This document shows positions 13,101 through 26,224 of a stretch of 64,000 nt of DNA, piece after piece. Numbering within the stretch: the stretch's first letter is position 1; each line of letters begins with the position of its first letter. This stretch comes from Pegea sp. RAD2-039 (taxonomy: Eukaryota; Chordata; Thaliacea; Salpida; Salpidae). Position numbers and translations under genes: made by a program. Under the pieces are notes generated by a model. It was given only the letters and a program-made list of their open reading frames with translations, did not search any database and was not told where the DNA came from. The stretch is from contig JAQGEQ010000237.1 of NCBI GenBank assembly GCA_034620365.1, forward strand, positions 206,001 through 270,000. The letters run 5' to 3'.

Positions 13101-14799
13101 TTCAAATATTATTTCAAGTATTTCCACTACAGACCAGTTGATATACATGTCATTGTTTTTTGATATTTTTAGAGAATTATTAATCAAAAACATGTCTTAA
13201 TAGTTTTAATTACATTGAAACTATTTAATATCATCTGTAAACCAAATATTCAAGAAAGATTACGGTTCAGCTGTTGTAGTTTTTAATTTTCTGATTAAAA
13301 AATCTCTTTAAAAATTTTAATTTCTTAAAAACTTCTCTCTTATCAATACCATTGAAGTTTTCTACACTTTTAAGGGATTTTCTACAAAAGGATTCGTGAA
13401 GCTTATTAAAGATTCTTACATCAAACAAAGCTTATGCATTTAAAAAGAGCTTCTTTGTGTTAAAGGTTGCATGACTCGGTGCTACTTGCCAAAAAGTATT
13501 AGAAGCTATAAAGCAAGATTGATTTGAATGTTAAAATTTGATTGTCAGACATCAGGTAGGAAATAAAGTGTTTGACTGCTAAACAGCTTTTGAAATTATT
13601 TTAAGCGATTGATCACTAACAGTCGATATCTTTACTCACTAAGTTTGGGTTAAAGTATCAATAGTTTGTTGTTTTCAACCAATTAAGCTCACCTGATAGT
13701 ATGTCGTAGAATTCTAGCATTACATGATGACCATCTACAATCCGTATGAAGACATGTTGCGGTTTCTGACATAATATGATGATAATTTAATATACATTCA
13801 TTCATGCCTTCATATGGTCCTTTATGTTGCATTCCAAGTCTAGAATAAGATGTTAAACAAACACAAACCTTTTTATTGGTTTTATAAACTTACAAGTGAC
13901 CAAGCTCTTGGACTAATGTAAGGATTGTTTGATCTCCTATATCAGTAACAACTGCAACTGATTTTGTTGAATGACACATACTCTTGTAATATGATTGTCC
14001 TTTAAAATAAAAAAATGAGACAAAATCAAGTTGTTGGAAAGGATTTTTTTACCAACTGACTCATTGAATCTAGTTCGAGTGAAATAAAATGTTGCAGCTG
14101 TATGGACTCCATCGTGAAATTCCAAATGTTGTCGTACATCACTAACTTGGGTCAATGTTGTATCTATATTTCTATCGTTATTAAACAGTTTAGACTGTAA
14201 TACAAACTATCATTAGATTGTGAAACAAATAATCAGAATATACCCACCATACCACGATCTAGCAAATAAATATGCTTTATATAAACCTTGATCTCAGCAT
14301 CTGATCTACTTAGAGATGGATCATTAAAAAATGAGTTGACCTAAAAAAACTTTTTTAATAAAGAAAAAACATTTTGATTTGATTTTTACTTGTTCAAATA
14401 AGGCATTCAGATATTGAATGTAATTTTCTCCATATGTATTTTGAATGGTAGTATCAACAATCAAACCCACTTCAATATGTGCTTGACGAAGAACAGGTTT
14501 TGTTTCAGCTTCTGATTTAATTGTAGCTTTAGAGTTTAAATATTTCATATTTAAAAATAAAACTTCACCTTCTGTATTTTCACCAACATCTTGAGCTGAT
14601 GAAATCTAAACAATTTCTTATCAAAATTATTTTGTTTTAATAAAAGTTTAAAAACGTATGAAAAAGCAATCGATTAAATTAAATCAGTATGCACCAAAGA
14701 TTACTTTGATTACTTTATTTTGAATAGTCATTACAATTAAAATCTAAAACTTACCACAACCATGCAGAAAAATAAGTAGAATGCAATTCTTTGTATCAT
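10197..14799 (-). CDS. ADAMTS-like secreted protein 2 (altered zinc site), 640 aa
   Basis: 17 exons, listed 5' to 3' on the minus strand: 14755-14799, 14569-14605, 14390-14526, 14248-14340, 14053-14194, 13894-13999, 13693-13839, 12716-12842, 12540-12665, 12335-12486, 12129-12274, 11731-11867, 11545-11674, 10704-10787, 10469-10644, 10285-10417, 10197-10201. Phases match genes 1 and 3 throughout. Signal peptide, short N-terminal segment, reprolysin-like domain, cysteine-rich segment, TSP1 repeat, [13 protein letters not shown] segment, spacer. This is the best-preserved catalytic domain, yet the helix reads QELGHLLGMQH: the first zinc His is Gln. The exon 9 donor (GTTGGA) is weak; a GTAATT 12 nt downstream would add four residues. 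The two-codon last exon is tentative. It converges with gene 1 and is divergent from importin beta. Confidence 0.86.
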
Positions 14800-14859
14800 C
14801 TTAAAACTTTTCAAACCAATGATTAAATTTCAAGTGACTTCTAAAACAAAATAAATTTA

Positions 14860-17095
14860 AGAATTTTTAAAAACTTTCTACATAAATCTTGTGTACAAAT
14901 AAGTAAATAAACACCTGAATTATAAAAACTCATAATTTTTTTTCAATAATTACAAGATACATTTTAACTTCTAAAGTATAAGTAAATAAAAGTAGATTTA
15001 GTTAGGTATTCTAGATAAAATCAATACAATAGATATAAAATAAAATATATTACAAGACTGAATATTATTTCAGAACTACGTATCAGAAAAAAAGAAAATA
15101 GATCTTGGTACAAAAACTTAATATAAGAGCTTCCAAACAATTTTATCAATTTAAAATTTATTTGTTTGTAGAAATGTTTAATGCGGCTTTCTTATATAGA
15201 GCCTTTGCTAAATTTGGTGTTTAGGTATGTCTATTATTTGTTGAAAAATTTTAGAGTTTTAGTTTACTCGAATAGTAAACAAAACACAACAATGTAAACA
15301 AAAAAAATTGAATTAAATTCTTTCTTGTCTAAAAACTTATTCAGATGTTTCTATAATTTTGCTTATAAAAAACTGACGATTTTAATTCAAACAATTTTGT
15401 AAACAGAGGAACTAATTAAGAAATTGTTTTTTTATCTTAATTTTAATTAGATAAATCGAGTTCACATTTGTATAAACTTTCAGAAATCAATTGAATATTA
15501 TGAGTTAAAAAATATAGAATCTTATTTTACATTCAGAATAATTCTTTAAGTATTTTTAATTTTAACTGAGTTTTAAAGGAGGTTTTGATAACGACGTCAA
15601 CGCTTTTATAAAAGAGAAATAATATTGTTAGCTGCAACATACAAATTGAAATACTTATTCAAAAATCCGAAAAATTCATGTAATTTAAGAATGTGGTTTT
15701 GTAAATAAATTAGTTGGTAAAAAAAGTAGTTTGTAATTAAATTGTTTTCTTCGAACAAAATTTAATGATTGATTTTAACATTACAAGAACCTGAAATATT
15801 TTTATAAAATTAAAGCAACAGTAAAAGTTGAATAGTTAAATACTAAAGCATATACAAACTATTAACATTTAAATTGATTCAAAATAGAACAGAAAAGATA
15901 ATAAAAGTAATATTTTTGGATTCCAACAAAATTACCACTGAATACTAAAAAACTATTATACTAATTAGATCACTAGATAAAAATTATTTTTTTATTGGTA
16001 ACATTAAAAAACTTACTGTTGGAATTTTGATTTTATTCTAAGATTGAACTGTTCTTTAGTTATCTAAAATCTGCATTTGAAGAATTTTAGAGTATTTAAA
16101 AAATATCAACTCATCATTTATAAAATCTAGAGTTTTGTAGAATAACTTATCTATACATCTAGTAAAACAAGTTTCTAATGTTTCTTCAAAACTGATTTCA
16201 TTTATTTTGTAACATTGTATAGTTAAATTAATTGGTTTATTTTAATGTTAAGTTTTAATAACATAAAAATTCTGAGTGAGATAAAAAAATAAATTCTTGT
16301 TGCTTGTATTAACCGTGTTTGTTGTTTGTAAAGAAAATTTTATGATATTTAGGTAGAAATACTTTTGAGTTTAATCAAATTCTAAAAATGCTTTGGATTT
16401 TTTGGAGACCAATTGTTTTTAAGAATTTCACTAATTCTAAACACAGAAGTTAATACTAAACTGAATTTATAAAGCTATTACAATCTACATGTTTTAAATA
16501 TCCTAAAAGGTTATTGTTTTGTAAGAAATATATTGTTAAAATGCCTTTTATCTAACAGAAAACTCATTAAATATTATTATAAAGATTAAACACTTTAAAA
16601 TATAAGCTTATAATCTTCAAACTTAAATCTACCGTAATTAGATAGATATTTTTCAACATAATTCATACGCGATTTTTAGTACTTTGAATTTTCCAACTGA
16701 TTTGATATCAACACAAATGAAATTTAAACCTTATTAGTATTAAATATGTTGAAAATTGACATTGATGATGTGAAATTACGTTGTTTGTGTTTTCCTCTTA
16801 ATCATTTAATCGTGAAAGTAATGTTAGTTTCTACATCTTTTGAACTAATCAGCATTATAAATATATTTCTATAAAAGTTTTTTCAATGTAGCACTAGAAC
16901 AAAAAACTTGGATGAATCATATATGCAGTAAAGCTTTCAAGTTTATTTTTCTTTTAGCTTTAATTTTAAGATGCCAAAGTATTTTTCATTTTTAATGAAG
17001 ATTTTGAATCAAGTTTATGAAGGAATTTTTTATGAATTGAAAATAGTCTTAAACAAAACAATTATTACCAAAATAATACAAAAGTAAGTTAATAC
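14860..17095. other. Upstream region of ADAMTS-like gene 2
   Basis: AT-rich sequence of about 2.2 kb. A TATATAAG on the minus strand (15192-15199) is a possible TATA box for gene 2, with an intron in the 5' UTR. No ORF or repeat with recognisable content was found. Confidence 0.4.
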
Positions 17096-17100
17096 ATAAA

Positions 17101-17410
17101 TTTTTTTCTCACTTCGCACAATTAGTACTTGGAACCAGCTGCCATCAGACATTGTCATGTCAGAATCACTTGCGTTGTTCAAGCAGAAGTTATAATATTG
17201 CCAACATTATCATTTCTAAACTGTGCTTTTTTATATTATTAAAATTCTATATAACTGTTCACTGTTATATGCTTTAAGGACTACTGAAATGCCATGTGTT
17301 ACATCTTTTGCTTTCTATATTTCTAACTTAATAGATGTTATTTGTGAGAATGTGTGTTAGCGAGAGGTACTCTCTTCAGGCACCATCTTTCGCATTTATT
17401 GAAATAAACA
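17101..17410 (+). mobile_element. LINE 3' end fragment
   Basis: A 5'-truncated copy of the same LINE family: the last coding codons around TWNQLPSDI-like sequence (17130-17180), the 3' UTR, and the shared tail GTGTGTTAGCGAGAGGTACT followed by ATTTATTGAAATAAA. It lies inside the right inverted-repeat arm and corresponds to the LINE end at 634-900. Confidence 0.8.
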
Positions 17411-18041
17411 ATTAAGGAATGAAGTAATCTGAAATAGAACCAATGAAAAATTTAGTACGAAAGCTAATCAATTAAACATTCTTTAAAAACTTTGTTAGAA
17501 ATATTTTTTTTCTAGATTATCTTTGGTTTCTTGATTCCATATATCAGTTATTTTTTATTAAATCAATTTAAATGAAAATTATTCTTTTGTCCTAATATAA
17601 AAATGAAAATCATGTTTTATTACAAATGATATTACTTTCTAGGCAAATGAGTAAGTTTCTATATCACTAAACAAAATTATTAATCCTATATCCTTTGATA
17701 TTCAAAAATTCTAAAGTTGTTTGTTTGAAAATTTTGTTTCTGTGATAAAAAATAGAAAATCCAGTATTTCAAAAGTGACAAAACTTGAAACATAGAAGCT
17801 GCTTTTCTGATTAAAATTCAGAAGTTTCTGAAATTAATTTCAGCAAAATACGTTCAGTTTACTTTTGTATATTCACAAGTAAAGTTTTGATTTTAAAATA
17901 CTTCTTTAATATAGCTGGAAGTATTTTAGTATATATTTGTACTAATCTCTCTTGCTATAACTTGGAGGAACAAATAGCGGAAGTTTAGTTGATTCTTTTA
18001 TAATTTATTGTTACTTATTTGTAATTTATTGAAATAAACTT
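17400..18041. repeat. Right arm of the long inverted repeat
   Basis: Reverse complement of positions 1-640. Its right end at 18041 abuts the 5' flank of importin beta (ATG at 18153). Both arms have a LINE 3' end on the inner side, so the LINE insertion predates the duplication or was copied with it. Confidence 0.85.
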
Positions 18042-18152
18042 TTTGTACAAATTTACCTTTGATGAAATATTTTTATTTTATTGTTTGCATTTTTAAAATA
18101 AACTTTATTTTTGTTGATTTATTATTTTAATGTATTGCTTTCAGTGGTAATT

Positions 18153-21100
18153 ATGTCATCAAACAGTCTAGTCAATTTGTTAGAAAAAGCTGTTTCTCCA
18201 GGTAAGGTCTTATACTGATTTATATTTGTTATAAATTTGTATATTGTTATTTATTTAGTCTTATACTGATTTATATAGGATTGATTAAAAAATATCTGAT
18301 CTGATTTTATAGTTAATGCTGCTTATAAACTTGTTGTTATAAAAACGTTTTTTAATTATTTTTAAAGTTCTGCCTTTTAACTAATTATAATGCAGATGTA
18401 CAAGAACGTCGTCAAGTTGAAGAATTTATTCAAAGAGCTGCTCAAGACAACTGGGAAGAGTTACTTTTTAGCTTGTCTGAAATTTTAGTTAATGATCACA
18501 ATAGTGATATAAGTCGCCAACTAGCTGGAGTTTGTGTGAGTCACAAAAGTTTTAATAAATTTATACATTTCATTCCTTTTTTAATCTAAAATATCTCTTC
18601 GATATCCAACAAACGTTTTAATTTCAACTAGTTCTATCAATTGCTAGAAGTTTGGCTTCTAAAGTTTTTCTGACAGTTTTTAATTTCATATGTGATTAAA
18701 AACATGTTTTAGCTGAAAAACCATTTAACTTCTACCAATCCTTCTGTTCTTCTCGGTCGACAGTTAAGATGGTCAACCATTGATGCAACTAAACGTCATC
18801 GCATAAAAGATTATGTAAGTATAGAAGTATTTAGCAGGATGAATTTTTAACTACTTTCAAAACATTACTAAAAACTTACTTGTTTTATGGTTGACAGCTT
18901 CTAAACACATTAGGAACTGAAAACCAGAAACATTCAGCTGCTGCTCAAGTAATTAGTAGCATTGCTTCTATTGAAATACCTACAAATAATTGGCCGGTAA
19001 GTACAAGCTAAACGATCTATATTAGTGTATAAAAATGTTTACATTTAGGATTTAATGGAACATCTATATATGAAAGCATCAAGTGCTAGCAATTCAAATG
19101 AGTTAAAGATCGCTGCTTTTGAAGTTATTAAATACATTTCATCTGATATTGTAAGTATTTTTGAAAACAATAAATCACATCATTCAAACTTAATTTTTTC
19201 AGCCGTTTAGATACCTTCAAAAATACCTCAAAGATATTCTTAGAGCTGTAATTATAGGAATACGGACAGAACAGAATCATGTTGATGTTAAATCTGCAGC
19301 TGTTGATGCTTTGTTAAAATTAATTGTTCTTGTTCAAGATAATTTTGAAGTTGAGGTAATCCTTTGATCTTGAAAGAGTTTTTAACACTAAAAATTGAAA
19401 GTCCAAATTAGTTGTTTGTTTGTTTATTGTAATATATTTATCAATAATAACATAAGTAGATAATAAATATTCAAAATTGGTTTAATCTATAAAGGTCTTA
19501 GATAACTTTGAAACTTTGAATAAAAATATTTAATAATTGGATAATTACAGAGAAAACTGATTTTAAATAAACTGAGTAATTGTCAAAAAACTAAACTTCA
19601 AAGAAATTAAATGTTTTTACTTTAGACAGAATTACCAGAAGTAATTACAGCAATTTTTGAAGCTATCAAACTAACCGACTTAAATGTAAGTTTTTCAAAT
19701 GAAAAAAAAGTAAATTTCCATAAATTATAGTTTTCTATTACTTGCAGCTATGACATTTTCTGAATTTATTTTAATAAATTTTAAATTACATTTTCTTTCA
19801 GATTTGTTCAGTTGGACTTGATTGTCTTGTAGAGATTTTCCCGATGAACTGCAAACATTTACTGAGTCACATGGAAGAAATTATTCAAGTAAATTAATAT
19901 ATGACTATTTTGTATTTATATCAAATCACTTGTAAAATTTAAATCTTAAAAAAGATGCTAAATTATTAAATAGTAATTGTAGGATATTTTTATTAATAAG
20001 GAACTTTAGTCATTAAGAATTGAACTAATAATTGGAAATTTACTCCGATATTTTAATTACGATTTTCTAAAGATTACTTTTGTGGCAATGAAGTCTTCTG
20101 TTGATGAAATCTGTGTAAGAGGATTAGAGTTTTGGATATTTATATTAGAAAACGAACCAGACTTTTTACTATCACTCAAACAAGTAAACAGCTTTTCATC
20201 AAGCGTGTGATCTTTAAAAACATGTCTTGTATGATTGGTAGAACACAAGAAGCGGTGAACTTTGTAATCAAAGTCCTTTCGAAAATTTGCTTGAAAATTT
20301 AATTGGAGAACTATTGAACATTCTAATAGATCGAGACATAAATAGTGAAGATGAGAATTTTGAGCCCTCTCGGGCATCTATAAGTTGTCTTGAATTACTT
20401 TCAGTTAAGAACGATGTCTTGCAATTTGTGAGTTTTAAATAGCATAATAGTTGGCTTTTATCAAATCTTTACATAGATGGGGCCATTCATCATGACAAAT
20501 ATTTCTAATGCTTATTGGAAGTTCAAATACGCGGCGTTAGAAGCTTTTGGTAGATCTCTTATCAGCCTCATTGGCTGTATACAAGTCAATGTAACTTAGA
20601 AATTTCATTTCTATATTTTTAGCTACTACTTTGGAAAGTGAAGATACTTGTAAATTGGTTGAATTAGTAAACGAGATCTTACCTATTTCGGTCCATCTTT
20701 TGCAAGATGAGAACCAAACTGTGCGTAAAACAGCTGCTTGGGTAGTTTATAAGTGAGTTTTTGATTTTAAGTTTGTAGATAAAAATGAATAAACTGAAAT
20801 TAGAACTTTTCAAATGCTGCCTTTTCCAATCTTCGATGAAAAAATTATCTTAGAATTGATTCCTATCATGATTATATGTCTTGAAAAAGAAGAAAGTGTT
20901 GCTTCTAAGATATGCTGGGTCAGTTGGTACTTGTGTTTCATGTTAGTTAGTAGTTTTAAGGCTTGCTGATTTATCAAATCGTATGGTTTGCAAAATTCAT
21001 TTATTAATAGCTTGTTTGTTTTTCAATAGGCTCTTTCCTCATTATCACAAAGTGCTTTTGAGGCTCAGAGCTTGATTTGCGAAGGTACTGGGGACATAGT

Positions 21101-22819
21101 TCCAACAATTCCTCTCACATATTGCTTGTCAGCTACATACGAAGAAATTGTTTACAAACTATTGGATATTGCTGAGAGGTTAATTCTCTATTATCCTTCA
21201 ATCAAATTGTTTAGATTCTTTAAACACCAGTAAAAACATTTGCTTAATTGATGAAGATAACTTTACAGAAATAGTTCCACAGAAGAGAGTTTAACCTCTG
21301 CTGCTTATGATGCTGTGGCTGAAATGATCCAAAGTTCTCCAAAAGATTGTTATGAAACAGTTACAAAAGTTTTCCATTTTGTCTTTGACCAAATAAACAC
21401 GTTTCTACGAACAAAAGTAAATCAACTTTTTTCAAAAACAATAATTTTATAATTAATATTATAACCTTAACGTTGAGTTGAAAATATTTCTTAACAACAT
21501 GTATATTCTGTAAGGGCGAGGTAAGGTCTTCCGACGGTACCACTCATTTTGTGGAAGTACATTCTGGGATTTTTGAGATTTTAAAAGATATTATTGAAAG
21601 ATTTGATGAGGATGACTTACAGAGTGATTTACTGAAACTTTAAAATGTTTTTATAAATTGAAAAAATACATTTTTATGAAACAGGCAATGCAGATTACTT
21701 GATGACTTGTTTATTGATTATGTTGCGAAATTATAATGAGGCTCCTGATATGTTAGTTGGTGTCATCACTACAATTGGAATATTTGCAGCAGGTATATAC
21801 CCCTTTAGAAACTTTTTCTTTAGGTTAATCTTATACTTTTTTAAGTTACTAAAAATGGTTTCCTAAAATACTTTGACGATTTTGAACCATTATTTTTCTC
21901 AAATTTACAAAATAAGGAACATTACAAGGTATTCTTTATGTTTTATATACTTTGTTTGCATCTAAACTCATTTCTATGTCTTATCACTTATATTTTAAGG
22001 TTTGTTTGGCTGCTATTGATACCTTAGAACTCGTTATGAAAACTTTTGTGGAGAAAAAAAGTTTTTGTGATAATATTATGAACGTTCTGCTAAATAATAT
22101 GACTGATGCAGAGGTTAATGAAAACGTTAAACTTCAAATATGTTCAGAGCTTTGTTTTATTGGAAAAGCATTAGGTAGTGATTTTAGGAAATATATGCCA
22201 GTAGTCATAGAAACTATTCATCAAATGATTACTTTAAGCCGGGTGAGCTGTTTTTTCATCTAACCTTTTAAATGTCATAACAGAAACTATTTAAAGGATT
22301 TTTCTATCAAATTTGAATGCTGGAGAGAAATACGAAATGAATGTATGAAAACTTTAACTGGTACAATTCTAAGTTGCTACAGTAGTAATAATTCAGGTGG
22401 AAGATTATACACTTTTTGATTTTAGATAAACTATATTTATAAATTTATAAATTATTGATTCGTGTAGAACAAGATCAGTTACAATTCGGTCATATCGAGT
22501 TGATGTTTAGATCAATTGAAGTGGTAACAAACGAACCTTACTTAGAAGATGAAATAATACAAAGCTGTGTTGTTCTTATCCAGTAAGATTGCTTGATATT
22601 TCCGTTTTTAGTTACAATGTTTGAACTTTTTTGAAAACTTGCAGAGCCATGTGTTGTTGCTTCAGAAACTGTTATGGGAATTTACTAAAAGATTTGTCGA
22701 AAGAAAACCTGGGTCTAGAAAAACTATTCCGATTGGCATTCGCTTCTAAGGTCTCATTGACAAGGGAATGTGCTCAAAAGTGTGTTCAACAAATCTGCCA
22801 ACTTACTGAACTTCAATAA
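18153..22819 (+). CDS. KPNB1: Importin subunit beta-1, 878 aa
   Basis: Nuclear import receptor that binds importin alpha, Ran-GTP and FG nucleoporins through stacked HEAT repeats. 21 exons: 18153-18201, 18396-18535, 18713-18814, 18898-18996, 19049-19150, 19203-19355, 19626-19685, 19802-19888, 20073-20183, 20242-20427, 20477-20549, 20623-20752, 20804-20918, 21030-21178, 21269-21416, 21515-21623, 21685-21792, 21917-22242, 22297-22396, 22468-22582, 22645-22819. These join to 878 codons, close to the family length (876 in human), and match colinearly: LTSTNPSV, YLLNTLGTENQ, SDIPFRYL, EAMK-like VAMKSSVDE, VCWAFSSLAE-like ICWALSSLSQ, KVCLAAIDT. Sequence is clearly divergent for such a conserved protein; the acidic loop is reduced to a short NSEDENFE. 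It could be the only importin beta or a fast-evolving paralog; a partial duplicate lies at 30849-31739. Confidence 0.92.
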
Positions 22820-23350
22820 ACTCAATTATGAATTAAGTTTTACGCGAAGCAAACATCGTTTATACTATTACTGTTATTACTGGGAATTACTTCAACTTTT
22901 GTGGTGTCATTATTTTTTATCTTCAACGTAATTGTAACTTTTAATTTTGCGCTAACTTTCATTGTCTCACAATAAATGTGAAGTTTGCTGGCTCAGTTTT
23001 CTTTTTTCATTGTAAACCAGTAGGTGTGATAAATTTTTTTTTTAACGAAATAAGATGTTCTACTAATGTGCAAAGTAATTCTAAATTTCTAATGTGCTGT
23101 ACCAAATGTCAATAGCTAAATTTTATTTGATTAATATCGAATGTGTAATCAAACTCTAAAAAATAACGCGAGAAAATGAAATGCTAAAAATAGAATATAT
23201 TTCTTTTAATTTAAGTTGATTAAGAAAATAAGTATATTTTTCTGAAAATTCTATAGTATTTTGCTAGTTATTTTAAATTCTATAAAAATTACAAACTCAT
23301 GATTTATAAAAGTAGGATTTTGTTGAATTACTGTTGAATTTATACATTTA
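22820..23350. other. Importin beta 3' UTR and flank
   Basis: An ACAATAAATG polyadenylation-type signal occurs near 22970. The stretch to about 23060 is duplicated after the importin pseudogene (31740-31960). Nothing else is seen up to the LINE. Confidence 0.6.
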
Positions 23351-23354
23351 CTAA

Positions 23355-24965
23355 AGTAACATGACTCTGAGGCGAGGAAAAGTTCCACAAATTTGGAAGA
23401 AAGCTATTTTTACTACAATTCATAAAAAGGGTCCCAGAAACACTGCACTTAACTACAGACCAGTTTCACTGACTTCAGTTGTCTGCAGAACTCAAGAGCA
23501 TATCATTCACAATCATATGATCAGTCATTTGATGGAGCACCATCTAATATCTGATGTCCAACATGGTTTTGTGAAACAGAGGTCTCCCCTGACTCAACAT
23601 CTCACTTTCCCCAATGAGCTTACAGCACATTTGAAAGTAACACTCCCTGTGACATCTCATATCTCGATTTTGCAAAAGCGTTTGATTCTTTCCCGTACAC
23701 TAAGCTCGTTACTGTATTGAAAAACTTAAAAATCTACAGCTTTATCTTACAGTGGATTGAAGATTACTTATCAGGTAGAACCCAACAAACTTTTGTAGAA
23801 AGATTTTTATCTACTTCTAGACAAATCACTAGTGGTGTTCCTCAGGGTTCTATTCTGGGTCCCTTCTCTTTTTAATTTTCATCGAAGACCTCATCTATAG
23901 CAGTAGATGATGTCAGAGTGTTTGTGTATGCAGATGATATCAAGCTATTATCTTGTAATCCTTCAAAACCTCAAACTGCACTGCACACTGTAGAAGACTG
24001 GTCTGCGAATTGGCAGCTCAGAATCCAGCCAACAAAGTCTGTACTTATAAATTTTTCTCGTAAACCAGCTGTAAATTGCTTGAACCAATACTCCATCAAT
24101 AGATTTATTATTCAACGAGTATATTCGGTCCTAGACCTTGGCATTACTCTATTATCTGACTTTAAATGGCGCAATTATGTTTCCAAAATCTTTGGAAAAT
24201 CAATCAACCTTGTCTTCCTTATTATAAAGACCTGTAATTCCAAGAACCCATGCTTTTTTATCAATCTTTTCGAACTGTACGTACGTCCAATTCTTGAATA
24301 CAATGTCAGTGCATGGACGCCATATCAAGTTAGTGATATCAAAAAAAATCGAATCTGTTCAGGCAACATTTACAAGATTAGTATGTAGGAAACTTAATTT
24401 TAAATATGATAGTTATAAACATCGTCTCAGTCTCTTCAATTTAAATACTTTGGAAATCCAACCTATTAATTACGACTAATTTCTTATTTTTTAAATCATC
24501 CACAATTTAATTGACATTCAGTTTGATGATTTCTTTTCTATTAGTCCTTCCTTCAAGTTATATCAGCTCAGACGACACCCATTGCACCTTAAAAAGCCTA
24601 TATCACCTAGTATATTGGTCAGAGCAAATTTTTTTTTCATACCGTACAATTAACACATGGAATCAGCTGCCATTAGACATTGCCATGTCGAAGTCACTCA
24701 CATTGTTCAAGCAGAAGTTGAACCGTTATAACATTGCCAACATTGTCATTTCTAAACTGTGATTTTTTTCTTTCTTATATTATTAACATTCCATGTAATT
24801 GTTCACTGTTATATTCTTTGAATGATATCGAAAAGCCATGTGTTACATCTTTTACTTTCTATATTTTTAGCTAAATAGATGTTATTTGTGAGAATGTGTG
24901 TTAGCGAGAGGTGCTCTTTTCAGTTATCCTCCTTCGCATTTATTGAATTAAATAAATAAGTATGT
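23355..24965 (+). mobile_element. 5'-truncated LINE with broken reverse transcriptase
   Basis: The longest copy of the family in the window. The polymerase is spread over several frames: fingers with NYRPVSLTSV and QHGF (23361-23720), an FDSF segment then SGVPQGS (23700-23880), YADD active site and QLRIQPTKS (23918-24388), and the C-terminal region to 24762. No endonuclease domain remains. The 3' UTR ends in the family tail (TGTGTGTTAGCGAGAGGTGC) and AATAAATAA at about 24960. At least three frame breaks make it inactive. Confidence 0.88.
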
Positions 24966-24969
24966 TATT

Positions 24970-26220
24970 ACAATTTAGCTGTTTTAAACTTTTTATCTAG
25001 TTATGTTCATCGGTTTAAAAAATTAATATTCTAAAATTTATTTTAATTAACTTGATAAATTTATTTTTTCTCGCCGTATAAGAAAATGTCACAAATATTA
25101 AAAATATCTTTCTGCATTTTTAATTGTCTGATGGTTTAACTTATAAGAAAAAAAGTAGTTAAAAGATTTCAGGTGAATTTTTTTCTGATTTTTCGACTTG
25201 AAAAGAAAGTCGATTTAATTACAATTTACTGATTTTATTATCACAAATTTTATTGATATTATTTTATCATTTTAAGTTTTTTAATGTTTTTATATGCATA
25301 AGGACAAACTGATCTTTTTTTCATTAACAGAATGAAGAATATAAATTAAGGTAACTTCTAAGGTAGTATAAAATGTTCTTAGATCATTTCATTATTTTTA
25401 CTCAAAATAAAAAAACTTGAAATTAAAAAAACACAAAACTTTGAAAAAAAAGCTCAGAATTTTAATCAATTAAAAGATCGTTTACCGCTAAAGCTTTTCA
25501 TTTGATGTGGTACACTCATTTCCTTCACAAAGTACATATTTCAAACGTTAAAAATTTACTGTAGTTCGACACGTTTTCTCTGACTTCCTTATATTATTTG
25601 AAATTATCAACAATCTTTGTCATCATTGACCTTTCTGATTTGTTAAAAATTCATAATCTTTCATTTGTCCTCAGATGACTATTCTCCAATATTACCCACT
25701 GAATAAATCAATTAAAACCATAAGCTGAAGAAATGAATGTTTCAATGACTAACTAAACTTTAGAATCTCTTTCTCGACCTTATCACTTCAGTTAGCTTTG
25801 TCACATCTTTTAAAACTACACATAAAAAGTATGACTCAAGCAGTTTTTTAATAAAATATAAAATGTTTTCTCTACTTTTTGCCTGTCTTATTCTAATACT
25901 TATTTCATTAAACTTATGCTTCTGCTGTTATTCCAATTTTTTCTCTGAACTTTTAGTGTTCTCTTAGGGTTTCTTTAAACTTTATTTATTTCTACATAGT
26001 TTTGTTGTTCTGTGTTCGATATAAAAGACTTATAAATCTTAATTTACTTCCATATCTAATTATTCTGCCATATCTATATTATTTATTTTGCAAGCCTTGA
26101 ATATATATTTTATTTTGTGAAATAAATCAAATCAATTTGTGAATACAACTTTCATAGAAATATTTTTAGTTGGTTCCCGAAAAAAACCATAGTAACCGAT
26201 TATATTTTAGACATAATAAT
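24970..26220. other. Intergenic, no gene seen
   Basis: AT-rich spacer between the LINE and ADAMTS-like gene 3. No supported feature. Confidence 0.55.
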
Positions 26221-26224
26221 AATA

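Noticed and set aside
20057..20377. 106-codon minus-strand ORF
   Set aside because: Antisense shadow of importin beta exons 9-10, which fit the family in frame on the plus strand.
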